A stretch of 64,000 nucleotides of DNA from assembly GCF_041261445.1 (NCBI RefSeq), contig NZ_JBGCCU010000041.1:27333-91332 (forward strand). Direction: 5' to 3'. Numbering within the stretch: the stretch's first letter is position 1; every line of letters starts with the position of its first letter. This document shows positions 19,121 through 43,061 of the stretch, in pieces. The notes beneath the pieces were generated by a model. The model had not been told where the DNA came from, made no database searches, and saw only the letters and a list, made by a program, of their open reading frames with translations. This stretch comes from Catenulispora sp. EB89. GTDB taxonomy: Bacteria > Actinomycetota > Actinomycetes > Streptomycetales > Catenulisporaceae. The translations under genes were made by a program, and so were the position numbers.

Positions 19121-21619
19121 ATGACCTACTCCGACTCCGATGTCGCGATCATCGGGATGGCCTGCCGGTTCCCGGGTGCCGACTCGATCGAGAAGTTCTG
19201 GCAGGTGTTGCGGGAGGGCCGCGAGACCCTGACCCGCTACACCGACGAGGAACTGCTGGCCGCCGGGGTGCCTGCGCACCGCCTTGCCGACCCGCACTAC
19301 GTCAAGGCCGGGCAGAGCATCCCGGGCATCGACCTGTTCGACGCCGAGCTGTTCGGGTTCACCAGAGACGAGGCGGAGATCCTCGATCCGCAGCACCGGA
19401 TCTTCCTGGAGTGCGCGCTGGAGGCGCTGGAGCGCGCCGGCTACGACCCGGACCGCACCGACGGCCAGATCGGTGTGTACGCCGGCGCAGGCATGAACAC
19501 CTATCTGCTGGAGAACCTGGCCGCCCGGCACCGCGACGGGTCCTCCGTGGACCGCTACCGGCTGATGCTGGCCAACGACAAGGACTTCCTGGCCACCCGG
19601 CTGTCCTACAAGCTGAACCTCAGCGGCCCCAGCCTCACCATCAACACCGCCTGCTCGACTTCGCTGGTCGCGCTGCACACCGCGTGTCTGGCACTGCTCA
19701 GCGGCGAGTGCGACGTGGCGCTGGTCGGCGCGGTCCACCTGGGCGCGCCCGGGCAGGGCTACCAGTACCAGGACGGCATGATCTTCTCCCCGGACGGCCG
19801 CTGCCGGGCCTTCGACGCCGCGGCGCGGGGCACCGTGATCGGCAGCGGCGCAGGTGTCGTCGTGCTCAAACCGCTCAAGGAGGCCCAGGCCGACGGCGAC
19901 TGGATCCATGCCGTCATCACCGGTTCGGCGGTCAACAACGACGGTTCGGCCAAAACCGGTTACACCGCGCCCAGCATCACCGGGCAGGCCGCGGTCATCG
20001 CCGACGCGCACGAGGTAGCCGGCGTCGAACCGGACACCATCGGCTACGTCGAGGCCCACGGCACCGGAACGCCGCTCGGCGACCCGATCGAGGTGGCCGC
20101 GCTGACCGAGGCGTTCCGCCTGGGCACCGACCGGTCCGGATACTGCGCGCTCGGTTCGGTGAAGACGAACATCGGGCACCTCGACACCGCGGCCGGGATG
20201 GCCGGCCTGATCAAGACCGTGCTGATGCTCGAGCACCGCACCCTGGTGCCTAGCCTGCACTTCACCTCGCCCAACCCGGAGATCGACTTCGGGTCGAGCC
20301 CGTTCTTCGTCAACACCGCGACCACCGACTGGGCCGACGGCCAGGGCCCGCTCCGGGCCGGCGTCAGCTCCTTCGGCATCGGCGGCACCAACGCGCACGT
20401 GATCGTCCAGCAAGCCCCGGCCCGCACCGAACCGGCAGCCGCACCGCGACCCGAACTGCTGGTCGTCTCGGCCCGGTCGAGCGCCGCGCTGCACCACATC
20501 GGCACCGCGCTGGCCCGCCACCTCAAGCAGCGACCCGATCTCGGCCTCGGCGCGGTCGCCCAGACCCTGGCCGTGGGCCGCAAAGCCCATGCGCACCGGC
20601 TCGCACTGGTCGCGAACAGTACCCGCTCGGCGGCGATGGCGCTGGCCATCGGCGACGCCGAGCGCCTGCACCAGGGCGTGGCGCAGGACGAGCCCGGCGC
20701 CGCGGTGTTCGTGCTCAGCGGTGCCGTCGACCCCGAAGCGGCCGTCGAGCTCTACGGTTCGGTACCCGCGTACCGCGACGCTGTCGACGCCTGTGTCGAG
20801 CAGGGTGAAGCGGTGCTGCGCGCGGGCGGGGCGCGGGCCGCCTTCGCCCACGAGTACGCGCTGGCCCGCACGCTCATCGCCTGGGGCATCGCACCGGCCG
20901 CTGTGGCTGCCACCGGCACCGGTCACGCGGTGGCCGCGGCTGTGGCCCAGACCCTGCCGGTCGCCGACGCGTTGGCCATGGCCGATGGCGCCGAGCCTGC
21001 CCGGTTGAACCAGGCGCGCCTGCCGGTCGTCGACCTGACCGAACTGGACACGCTGCTGGCTGACACCGGCCACCACGCGGTTCGGCTGGACTCCGGGTTG
21101 CTGGACATCGTGGCCGCCGAGTGGGTACGCGGTGCGCCGGTGGACTTCGCGGCCGTGTACACCGGGCGTGATCGGCACCGGTTGCCGCTGCCGACGGCAC
21201 CGTTGCGGCGCGAGCGGTACTGGGTCGAGTCGGCTGGCGCCGGCGAGCCCAACCCGGTCGCGGGGGACCGGTTGGTCGACAAGTTCGATCGCGATGATCC
21301 GGCCCACAACGTCGAACTGATCACCGGATACCTGGTCGAGGAGATCGGGCGGGTGCTGGGCAACCGGGATCGGGCCGGTCTGGACAGCAACCTGTTCGAC
21401 TTGAACCTGGATTCGCTGCTGCTGATCGAGATCGGCGCCAAGCTCGCGCGCGAACTGGGCTTCGAGGTGCCGACCACGGCGTTCCTGGAGTTCCCGACCA
21501 TCCGCTCGTTCGTCGCCAACCTGGCCGAGTTGCTCGGCCTGGCCGCCGCACCCGGGGAGAAGGCCGTCGATCGAATGTCGCGGCGAGCCCAGCGCGCAGC
21601 GACGATGCGCAACAGCTGA
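19121..21619 (+). CDS. Stand-alone PKS module KS-(vestigial AT)-ACP
   Basis: 832 residues, ATG after AGGGGGA. The KS (about 5-440) has Cys178 in NTACSTS, the EAHGTGT histidine and KTNIGH, so it should condense. The linker at about 530-612 still reads like an acyltransferase ('FAHEYALARTLIAWGIAPAA'), but the GHSxG nucleophile region has become 'ATGTGHAVAAA', so this AT is dead. The ACP serine is Ser765 in 'NLDSLLLIE'. There is no KR or DH. This is the expected first extension module: it adds one malonyl unit to N-formylglycyl-PCP, giving the alpha-formamido ketone that the PP-loop enzyme can close to an oxazole. Its KS resembles the first KS of PKS-A far more than the other KSs of the cluster. 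The C-terminal tail is basic (Arg-rich), like that of the starter NRPS, and probably docks with the short acidic N-terminus of PKS-A. Confidence 0.93.
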   Translation: MTYSDSDVAIIGMACRFPGADSIEKFWQVLREGRETLTRYTDEELLAAGVPAHRLADPHYVKAGQSIPGIDLFDAELFGFTRDEAEILDPQHRIFLECALEALERAGYDPDRTDGQIGVYAGAGMNTYLLENLAARHRDGSSVDRYRLMLANDKDFLATRLSYKLNLSGPSLTINTACSTSLVALHTACLALLSGECDVALVGAVHLGAPGQGYQYQDGMIFSPDGRCRAFDAAARGTVIGSGAGVVVLKPLKEAQADGDWIHAVITGSAVNNDGSAKTGYTAPSITGQAAVIADAHEVAGVEPDTIGYVEAHGTGTPLGDPIEVAALTEAFRLGTDRSGYCALGSVKTNIGHLDTAAGMAGLIKTVLMLEHRTLVPSLHFTSPNPEIDFGSSPFFVNTATTDWADGQGPLRAGVSSFGIGGTNAHVIVQQAPARTEPAAAPRPELLVVSARSSAALHHIGTALARHLKQRPDLGLGAVAQTLAVGRKAHAHRLALVANSTRSAAMALAIGDAERLHQGVAQDEPGAAVFVLSGAVDPEAAVELYGSVPAYRDAVDACVEQGEAVLRAGGARAAFAHEYALARTLIAWGIAPAAVAATGTGHAVAAAVAQTLPVADALAMADGAEPARLNQARLPVVDLTELDTLLADTGHHAVRLDSGLLDIVAAEWVRGAPVDFAAVYTGRDRHRLPLPTAPLRRERYWVESAGAGEPNPVAGDRLVDKFDRDDPAHNVELITGYLVEEIGRVLGNRDRAGLDSNLFDLNLDSLLLIEIGAKLARELGFEVPTTAFLEFPTIRSFVANLAELLGLAAAPGEKAVDRMSRRAQRAATMRNS

Positions 21620-21648
21620 CCAGCCGAATTGTGAGAGAGAAGCTACGC

Positions 21649-37388
<15,740 letters not shown>

Positions 37389-37392
<4 letters not shown>

Positions 37393-40300
37393 GCGGCCCG
37401 CTGCCCGTGGTGTTCATGTTCTCCGGTCAGGGTTCCCAGTACTACCGGATGGGTCAGGAGCTCTACGACGAGAACCCCGTGTTCCGCGCCGCCCTGCGCC
37501 GCCACGACGACGTGGTGGCGCAGGCGCTGGGCGAGTCCGTGCTGGCCCGGATCCTCGACCCGGCCAAGCGCAAGAGCGATCCGTTCACCGACACCCGCTT
37601 CAGCCACCCCGCGATCGTCATGATCGAGCTGGCTCTGGCGCAGACCCTGACTGAGGCCGGCGTCATCCCCGACTACCTGCTGGGGGCCAGCCTCGGTGAA
37701 TATGCTGCCGCGGTGGTCGCGGGCTGCATCGAGCCGGCGGAATGCCTGCGGCTGCTGGTCGAGCAGGTACGTGCTCTGCGTGACGGTCCGCGCGGCGGCA
37801 TGCTCGCCGTCCTCGACACGCCCGACGTGCTCGACCGGGTGCCCGAGCTGCGCGAGTGCGAGATCGCGGCCCGCAACTACCCGGGACACTTCGTGGTGTC
37901 GGCGCGCACCGACGTGCTCCAGGCGGCTGAGGTCGCGTTGCGTGCGGCCGACGTGCCGCACCAGCGTGTCGCGGTCGAGTACGCGTACCACTCCAGCCTG
38001 ATGGACTCGATCGCGGTCGCGGCTCGTCAGGCCACGGCCACCGCGACGTTCGGACCGCCGCGCATTCCGCTGGTCTCGTGCGTGGACGGCGAACTGGTGC
38101 CACGGGTGACTCCGGAGCACCTGTGGCAGGCCGCGCGCAGGCCGATCGAATTCGAGACGACCATCACCGCGATGCGTCGTCGCGGCGACTTCCACTATCT
38201 CGATCTCGGCCCCGCTGGGACCCTGAACAACTTTGTCCGAGGCAACCTCCCGCCGGGCTCGCGATCCCGGTCGGTGGCATTGCTCAGCCCGTTCGGTCAC
38301 GACCCGGGCTTGCTGGCCCGAATCGCCAGTGAGGCTCCCCGTCCGAAGCCATCAAGGAAGGCGTCCGGTATGAAGGTCTACGGTTTTCCCGGTCAGGGTT
38401 CCCAGCAGCGCGGGATGGGCCGGGACCTGTTCGCCCGGTTCCCCAGCGAGACCGCGATCGCCGACCGGGTGCTCGGTACGTCGATCGAGCAGCTTTGTGT
38501 CGCCGACCCGGAGCGCAAGCTCGGGCGCACCGAGTTCACCCAGCCGGCGATCTACGTGGTCAGCGCGCTGTCCTATCTGGACCGTCAGACCACGGACCCG
38601 CGACCGCCGGACTACGTGGTCGGCCACAGCATCGGCGAGTACGTCGCGCTGTTCGCGGCGGGGGTGCTCTCCTTCGAGGACGGTCTGCGCCTCGTGCAGC
38701 GCCGAGGCCAGTTGATGGCGCAGGCCGGCGGCGGGGGCATGGCGGCGATCGTCGGCGCCGACGAGCAGACCGTGACAAGGACCCTGACGGAGGCGGGCCT
38801 GGACGGGCTGGACCTGGCCAACCACAACGCACCCGACCAGTTCGTCATGTCCGGGCCCCTCGAGCAGATCGACCGTGCCTGCACCGTGTTCCAGGAAGCG
38901 GGTGCCCGCGCGGTCCGGCTCAATGTGAGCGCGCCGTTCCACTCCCGCTACATGCGCGACGCGGCGGCCGAGTTCGGCCGTTTCCTCGACGAGTTCACGC
39001 TGCGACCGCCGACGATTCCGGTGCTGGCCAACGTGACCGCGCTGCCCTACACGGCGGAGAACCTGAAAGCCACGCTGACCGCGCAGATCGCCGCGCCGGT
39101 CCGGTGGACCGACATGGTGCGCAGGCTGATGGGCCTCGGCGAGTTCGAGTTCGTCGAACTGGGGCCGGGCCAGGTGCTCACCAAGCTGGTCGGCAAGATC
39201 CGCGAGAACGCCCAGCCGCTGGAGATGCCGGCCCCTGCCCGAACCGCGGCCGAGCCGGTCCGCCCGACCGCCGAGACCCTGGGCGCCGCGAGCTTCCGGG
39301 AACGGTACGGGCTGCGCCACGCCTACCTGCTCGGCGGCATGTACGGAGGCGTCTCAGGCCTCGAACTCCTCGGGGCCGCGGCGAAGAGCGGCCTGCTCGG
39401 CTTCCTCGGTACCGGGGGCCTCAGCGTGGCCGAGGTGGCCGACCACCTGCGGACCCTGGTCGCAGACCTCGGCCTCGGCGGCGCGTTCGGCGCCAACCTG
39501 CTCTACCGACACGGCGCCCCCGAGGCGGAGTCCGCGCTGGTCGACCTCCTGCTGCGGCACGGCGTCGAGCTCATCGAGGCATCGGGCTTCCCCCTGATCA
39601 CGCCCGCCCTGGTCCGGTTCCGACTCAAGGGCGGACGAATCATCGCCAAGGTGTCCCGCACCGACGTCGCCGCCCAGTTCCTGGCTCCTCCACCGCAGCG
39701 CCTGGTCGAACGCCTCCTGGCGTCCGGCGAGGTGACCGAGCAGGAGGCGCGCGCGGCACGCGGCCGGCCGATGGCCGACGACCTGTGCGTCGAGGCCGTC
39801 GGCGGGTGGCTCGAAGGCACCGCCGATCTGCTGACCCTGCTCCCGTCGGTGATCCGGCTCCGCGACGCCGCCGCGGTGAGCGGCCCTCGGGTCCACGTGG
39901 GCTGCGCCGGCGGCATCGGCACGCCCGAGGCCGCGGCGGCGGCGTTCCTGCTCGGCGCCGAGTTCATCCTGACGGGGTCGGTCAACCAGTGCTCGGTCGA
40001 GGCGGCGACCAGCCCGGCGGTGAAGGACCTGCTGGCGCAGGCTCAGGAATACGACGTGGACGCCGCGCCATGGGGCGAGCAGCTCGAACTCGGCGTGCAG
40101 GCCCGCTACCTCAAGCGTGGGTTGTTCTTCCCGGCCCGCGCGACCCGCCTGCACGAGCTTTCGCGTCAGTACGGCTCCCTGGCCGAGCTGGACGGTGCCA
40201 CTCGGTCCCGGGTCGTCGAGCGGTATCTCGGTGGCGAACTGCCCGCGACAACCGAGCTGACGGCGGTCCTGCGAGGCTATGTCGAGCGCTGCTTCCGGCT

Positions 40301-40487
40301 CGCGGTGACCGGCGACGAGCTGTCCAAAGTTGACTTCCTGATCCACTGCGGCCCCGCGATGGGTGCCTTCAACCAGGTGGTCGCCGGCACACAGCTGGAG
40401 GACTGGCGCGCCCGCACGGTCGAAGCCATCGCCACCCTGTTGATGGAGGGTGCCGCGACCCGCACCGCGCAGCTGAAAAGCGCGTAG
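37389..40487 (+). CDS. Discrete trans-acting acylhydrolase - malonyl acyltransferase - enoylreductase
   Basis: 1032 residues; ATG overlaps the PKS-B stop (ATGA), which fixes the start. First AT-like domain (~5-320): nucleophile Ser101 in GASLGE and His201 in YAYHSSLMD. The Arg that binds the malonyl carboxylate is replaced by Gln ('LLVEQVRAL'), the mark of the acylhydrolase (AH) branch that clears stalled acyl chains. Second AT (~331-620): Ser414 in GHSIGE, Arg kept in 'QRRGQLM', His518 in APFHSRYM; these are malonyl-CoA signatures. Third domain (~630-1030): PfaD/PedB-type flavin enoylreductase ('GGAFGANLLYR', 'HVGCAGGIGTPEA'). It should supply malonyl to every AT-less module here. What the ER reduces is unclear, because the part of the chain built by this window stays unsaturated; it may act on modules upstream of the window or be a passenger. 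Double AT proteins of this kind occur in oxazolomycin-type clusters. Confidence 0.93.
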
Positions 40488-40713
40488 TCCGCGTCAGGCG
40501 TCGGATCGCGGGTTCTGCGTTTCCGGGTGGCGCTCCAGTGCGGTCGCGCCTCTGCCTCGGCGCCGCCCGCGCGATCGATCGCTCGACGGAGCGCGTCGAG
40601 ATCGTCGGCCGGCGTCGGATCGGTGACGTTTGGGGCTCGTAAAGGCATCGCTGCGGGTGGGGGCCTGCATTCCAGTGGTGGATCCAGGGCGACGATATTC
40701 GTGAGGGGACGGT
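40488..40713. other. Gap between PKS operon and phosphoesterase gene, with a weak hairpin
   Basis: 226 bases without a credible protein frame. A 7-bp perfect inverted repeat CTCGACG / CGTCGAG (40582-40588 and 40594-40600) could form a short hairpin and end the PKS transcript, but no T-run follows. The end of the gap holds GAGGGGA (about 40701-40707), the ribosome-binding site of the next gene. Confidence 0.35.
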
Positions 40714-41574
40714 ATGCACACCACTGAAATGCCGCTGCCGAGGCCGGATGCCACCTGGCGCGGCGGGCATCTGCTGGCCGTCAGCGACCTGCACGTCGCG
40801 GTGGCCGGCAACCGTGCCGTCGTCGAAGCGCTACGTCCCGAGAACCCCCAAGACTGGCTGCTGGTCGCTGGCGACGTCGCCGAGATCACGGCCGACTTCG
40901 AGGCGACGATGGCCAAGCTGGCGACGCGGTTCACCCGGGTCATCTGGACACCCGGCAACCACGAGCTGTGGACCCACGTTTCGGATCCGGTGCGACTGCG
41001 CGGCGAGGAGCGCTACCAGCATCTGGTGCGAATATGCCGACGACTGGGGATCGACACACCGGAAGACCCGTATCCCGTGTGGGCCGGCCCGGACGGGCCC
41101 GTCGTGGTGGCGCCCCTGTTCGTTCTCTACGACTACTCATTCCATCCGCCCGGCACCAGTTCCGTCGAAGAAGGCCTCGCCCTCGCGCACGAAACCGGCG
41201 TCGTCTGCACCGACGAGTTCCTCCTGCACCCCGACCCGCACCCGACGCGGCAGGCCTGGTGCGAAGCCCGCCTCGCCTACACCGAGAGGCGCCTGTCGGA
41301 GCTGGATCCGACGGCGAAGACCGTGCTGATCAGCCACTTCCCTCTCGTACGCCAGCCCACCCAGGTCCTGAGATACCCGGAGTTCGCGCAGTGGTGCGGC
41401 ACCGTACACACCGCCGACTGGCACACCCGGTTTCGGGCCATCGTGGCTGTCTACGGGCATCTGCACATTCCACGCACCACGCACTACGACGGCGTTCGCT
41501 TCGAGGAAGTCTCCCTGGGCTACCCGCGGGAGTGGAGCCACCGAGACGCCTTCACGCCACGATTGATCCTTTAA
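40714..41574 (+). CDS. Calcineurin-like metallophosphoesterase, PptH-like
   Basis: 286 residues; ATG 6 bases after GAGGGGA. It shows the full metallophosphoesterase signature: SDLHV (Asp and His metal ligands), 'VAGDVAE', 'TPGNHELW', 'ISHFPL' and the final GHLH. It therefore binds two metals and hydrolyses a phosphate ester. The PPTase gene starts 19 bases downstream. In mycobacteria the same gene pair encodes PptH, which removes 4'-phosphopantetheine from carrier proteins, and PptT, which adds it; this gene is likely to be the PptH counterpart. Beside a megasynthase operon with nine carrier domains it could reset wrongly acylated or unneeded carriers. The fold is certain; the substrate is inferred from neighbourhood and family. 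Confidence 0.85.
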   Translation: MHTTEMPLPRPDATWRGGHLLAVSDLHVAVAGNRAVVEALRPENPQDWLLVAGDVAEITADFEATMAKLATRFTRVIWTPGNHELWTHVSDPVRLRGEERYQHLVRICRRLGIDTPEDPYPVWAGPDGPVVVAPLFVLYDYSFHPPGTSSVEEGLALAHETGVVCTDEFLLHPDPHPTRQAWCEARLAYTERRLSELDPTAKTVLISHFPLVRQPTQVLRYPEFAQWCGTVHTADWHTRFRAIVAVYGHLHIPRTTHYDGVRFEEVSLGYPREWSHRDAFTPRLIL

Positions 41575-41593
41575 ACCTGCCGAGGTCACTGTC

Positions 41594-42253
41594 TTGAAAA
41601 CCCTTCTGCCGCCCAGCGTCGCCGTCGCCGAAGCTTTCGGCGATCCGCCGGAGGCGGTTCTCCTCCCCGCCGAAACCGAGGCGATCGCGCGCGCCGTAGA
41701 CAAGCGCCGTCGCGAATACACCACAGTCCGCTACTGCGCACGCCTGGCGTTGGGCGAACTCGGTCTACCACCGACGGCGATCCTGAACGGCTCAAAACGC
41801 GAGCCACTTTGGCCAGCCGGCATAGTGGGGGCCCTGACACACTGCGATGGCTATCGCGCCGCCGCGGTCGTGCGGGCGAGCGAGGCGGTGACGTCACTCG
41901 GCATCGACGCCGAGCCTCATCTGGCACTGCCGGACGGCGTGCTCGACACGATCACAAACCCCGAGGAACTCTCACACCTCGCATCCCTGACACGCCAGGA
42001 ACCGACTATCCACTGGGACCGTTTGCTGTTCAGCGCTAAAGAATCGGTCTACAAGGCGTGGTTCCCGGTAGCCCGGTGTTGGCTCGGTTTCGAGGACGCA
42101 ACGCTACGCTTCGATCCGTCCGACGGCACGTTCGCCGCGCAGTTGCACGTGATCGGACCGGTGATCGGCGCCGCCCCGCTGACGGCGATGCGGGGCCGCT
42201 GGCGAGTGCACAACGGGCTGGCCCTCACCGCGGTAGTGGTCCCAGTCTCATGA
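41594..42253 (+). CDS. Sfp/PptT-type 4'-phosphopantetheinyl transferase
   Basis: 219 residues; TTG start preceded by GAGGT with a 7-base spacer (no ATG or GTG is better placed). It moves the phosphopantetheine arm of CoA to carrier-protein serines, which activates ACPs and PCPs. Diagnostic motifs are visible: 'RYCARLAL' near the N-terminus, 'GIVGALTHCDGYRAAAV', the metal-binding Asp/Glu of GIDAEPH, and FSAKESVYKAW (the (W/F)xxKEA/S motif). Length and motif order fit the actinobacterial PptT/EntD branch. It is probably co-transcribed with the phosphoesterase before it. It is the only PPTase in the window and the natural activator of the PKS/NRPS carriers listed above. Confidence 0.93.
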   Translation: MKTLLPPSVAVAEAFGDPPEAVLLPAETEAIARAVDKRRREYTTVRYCARLALGELGLPPTAILNGSKREPLWPAGIVGALTHCDGYRAAAVVRASEAVTSLGIDAEPHLALPDGVLDTITNPEELSHLASLTRQEPTIHWDRLLFSAKESVYKAWFPVARCWLGFEDATLRFDPSDGTFAAQLHVIGPVIGAAPLTAMRGRWRVHNGLALTAVVVPVS

Positions 42254-42694
42254 CAACGTCGAGACCAGCGTCGCCCTCCGTACTCCAGTATCGGTGGGCA
42301 ACGCCATCCAAGACTCAGCGTTGCGGATCGCATACTCCGGATCCCGCTGCCCCGCACCGTACCGCATCGTGCCGCACAGGCGGCCAGCACGGCGCTCATG
42401 CCCGACCGCAACGCGCCCTCGCCTGAGACTGGTTGACTGGTCGTCTGTGTTTGGCGTGCTGTTCCGCCCGTGACCTGGACGGACCCGAGCAAGCCTGGCG
42501 TTGGCAGGCGCGTCTACCGTGTCAATGGGAAGATCCGCCGCGCCGGCCGAGCACTGCCGTCGGTGCCGTCAGATCGCGCTGGTGGTAGTGGTGCGCTGTT
42601 TGCTGTGGTTGCTGTGCAGATCCGGCTCGAATCGGCGAATCCAGAACCGGCATTCTGGGGCAACCTCCATCGTGAGTCTCGACCGGCGAGTTGA
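42254..42694. other. Gap with no recognisable gene
   Basis: About 440 bases between the PPTase and the first DUF397 frame. Short frames on both strands show no domain, no ribosome-binding site and no good codon pattern. I see no terminator-like hairpin. This is where the biosynthetic cluster passes into the accessory island. Confidence 0.4.
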
Positions 42695-42919
42695 TTAGAG
42701 CTCGTCTTCGAACTCTCCCTTGCTGACGCCGTCGATGAATGCAGCCCATTCACGGGCAGTGAACTTAAGGTGCGGGCCGCTGGGATCCTTGCTGTCCCGG
42801 ACTGCTCTACCCCCGTCGGGTAGCCATGCTACTTCCACGCAGGACCCGGAGCTGCCGCTGGCAGAAGCCTTCCGCCACGCTCGTCCGCTCGTCCGCTCGT
42901 CCGCTCGTCCCAGCCGATT
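42695..42919 (-). pseudogene. DUF397 gene without a usable start (broken or phase-off)
   Basis: Read on the minus strand, the frame gives a complete DUF397 body: 'AWRKASASGSSGSCVEVAW', then 'LPDGGRAVRDSKDP', 'LKFTAREWAAFIDGVSKGEF' and a stop at 42695-42697. DUF397 proteins are small actinobacterial partners of helix-turn-helix regulators. The frame has no ATG, GTG or TTG before a TAA at 42920-42922. An in-frame ATG at 42929-42931 is followed by that TAA three codons later. Four copies of an 8-bp repeat lie just inside the 5' end. An out-of-frame ATG at 42960-42962 would join the DUF397 body if the array had five or two copies instead of four. It is either a pseudogene with a nonsense codon or a repeat-controlled switch in the off state. 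It lies 140 bases downstream of the first STAND gene on the same strand. Confidence 0.75.
42878..42909. repeat. 8-bp tandem repeat, four perfect copies (CGCTCGTC)
   Basis: Four exact copies of CGCTCGTC at the 5' end of the DUF397 frame. The unit is not a multiple of three, so each gain or loss of a copy shifts the reading frame behind it. Confidence 0.95.
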
Positions 42920-42972
42920 TTATTTTGTCATCGTCGCCAGGAAGTGATGCTGCTGCTGTCATCGTGTCTGTC

Positions 42973-43016
42973 TTTCACTCGAAGGTGTCTTAGCGCGCCA
43001 GGTGGCGCCATAGTGG
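42973..43016 (-). promoter_or_regulatory. Conserved upstream block, copy 1 (probable promoter/operator)
   Basis: On the plus strand this block shares 21 of its first 27 positions with 49887-49930, including TTTCA, CGAA, GTG and GCGCGCC; both then continue to GCGCCA. It ends 54 bases from the DUF397-1 frame, and copy 2 ends 53 bases from the DUF397-2 start. The shared spacing points to a common promoter or regulator site, read on the minus strand. It lies in the gap after the first STAND gene. Confidence 0.6.
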
Positions 43017-43061
43017 CCGTTGAATACATATGTGGTTGATGCGGTCCTGGGGGCGTGGGTT

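Noticed and set aside
42254..42694. Small frames after the PPTase gene
   Set aside because: They overlap one another on both strands, with no ribosome-binding sites or domains.
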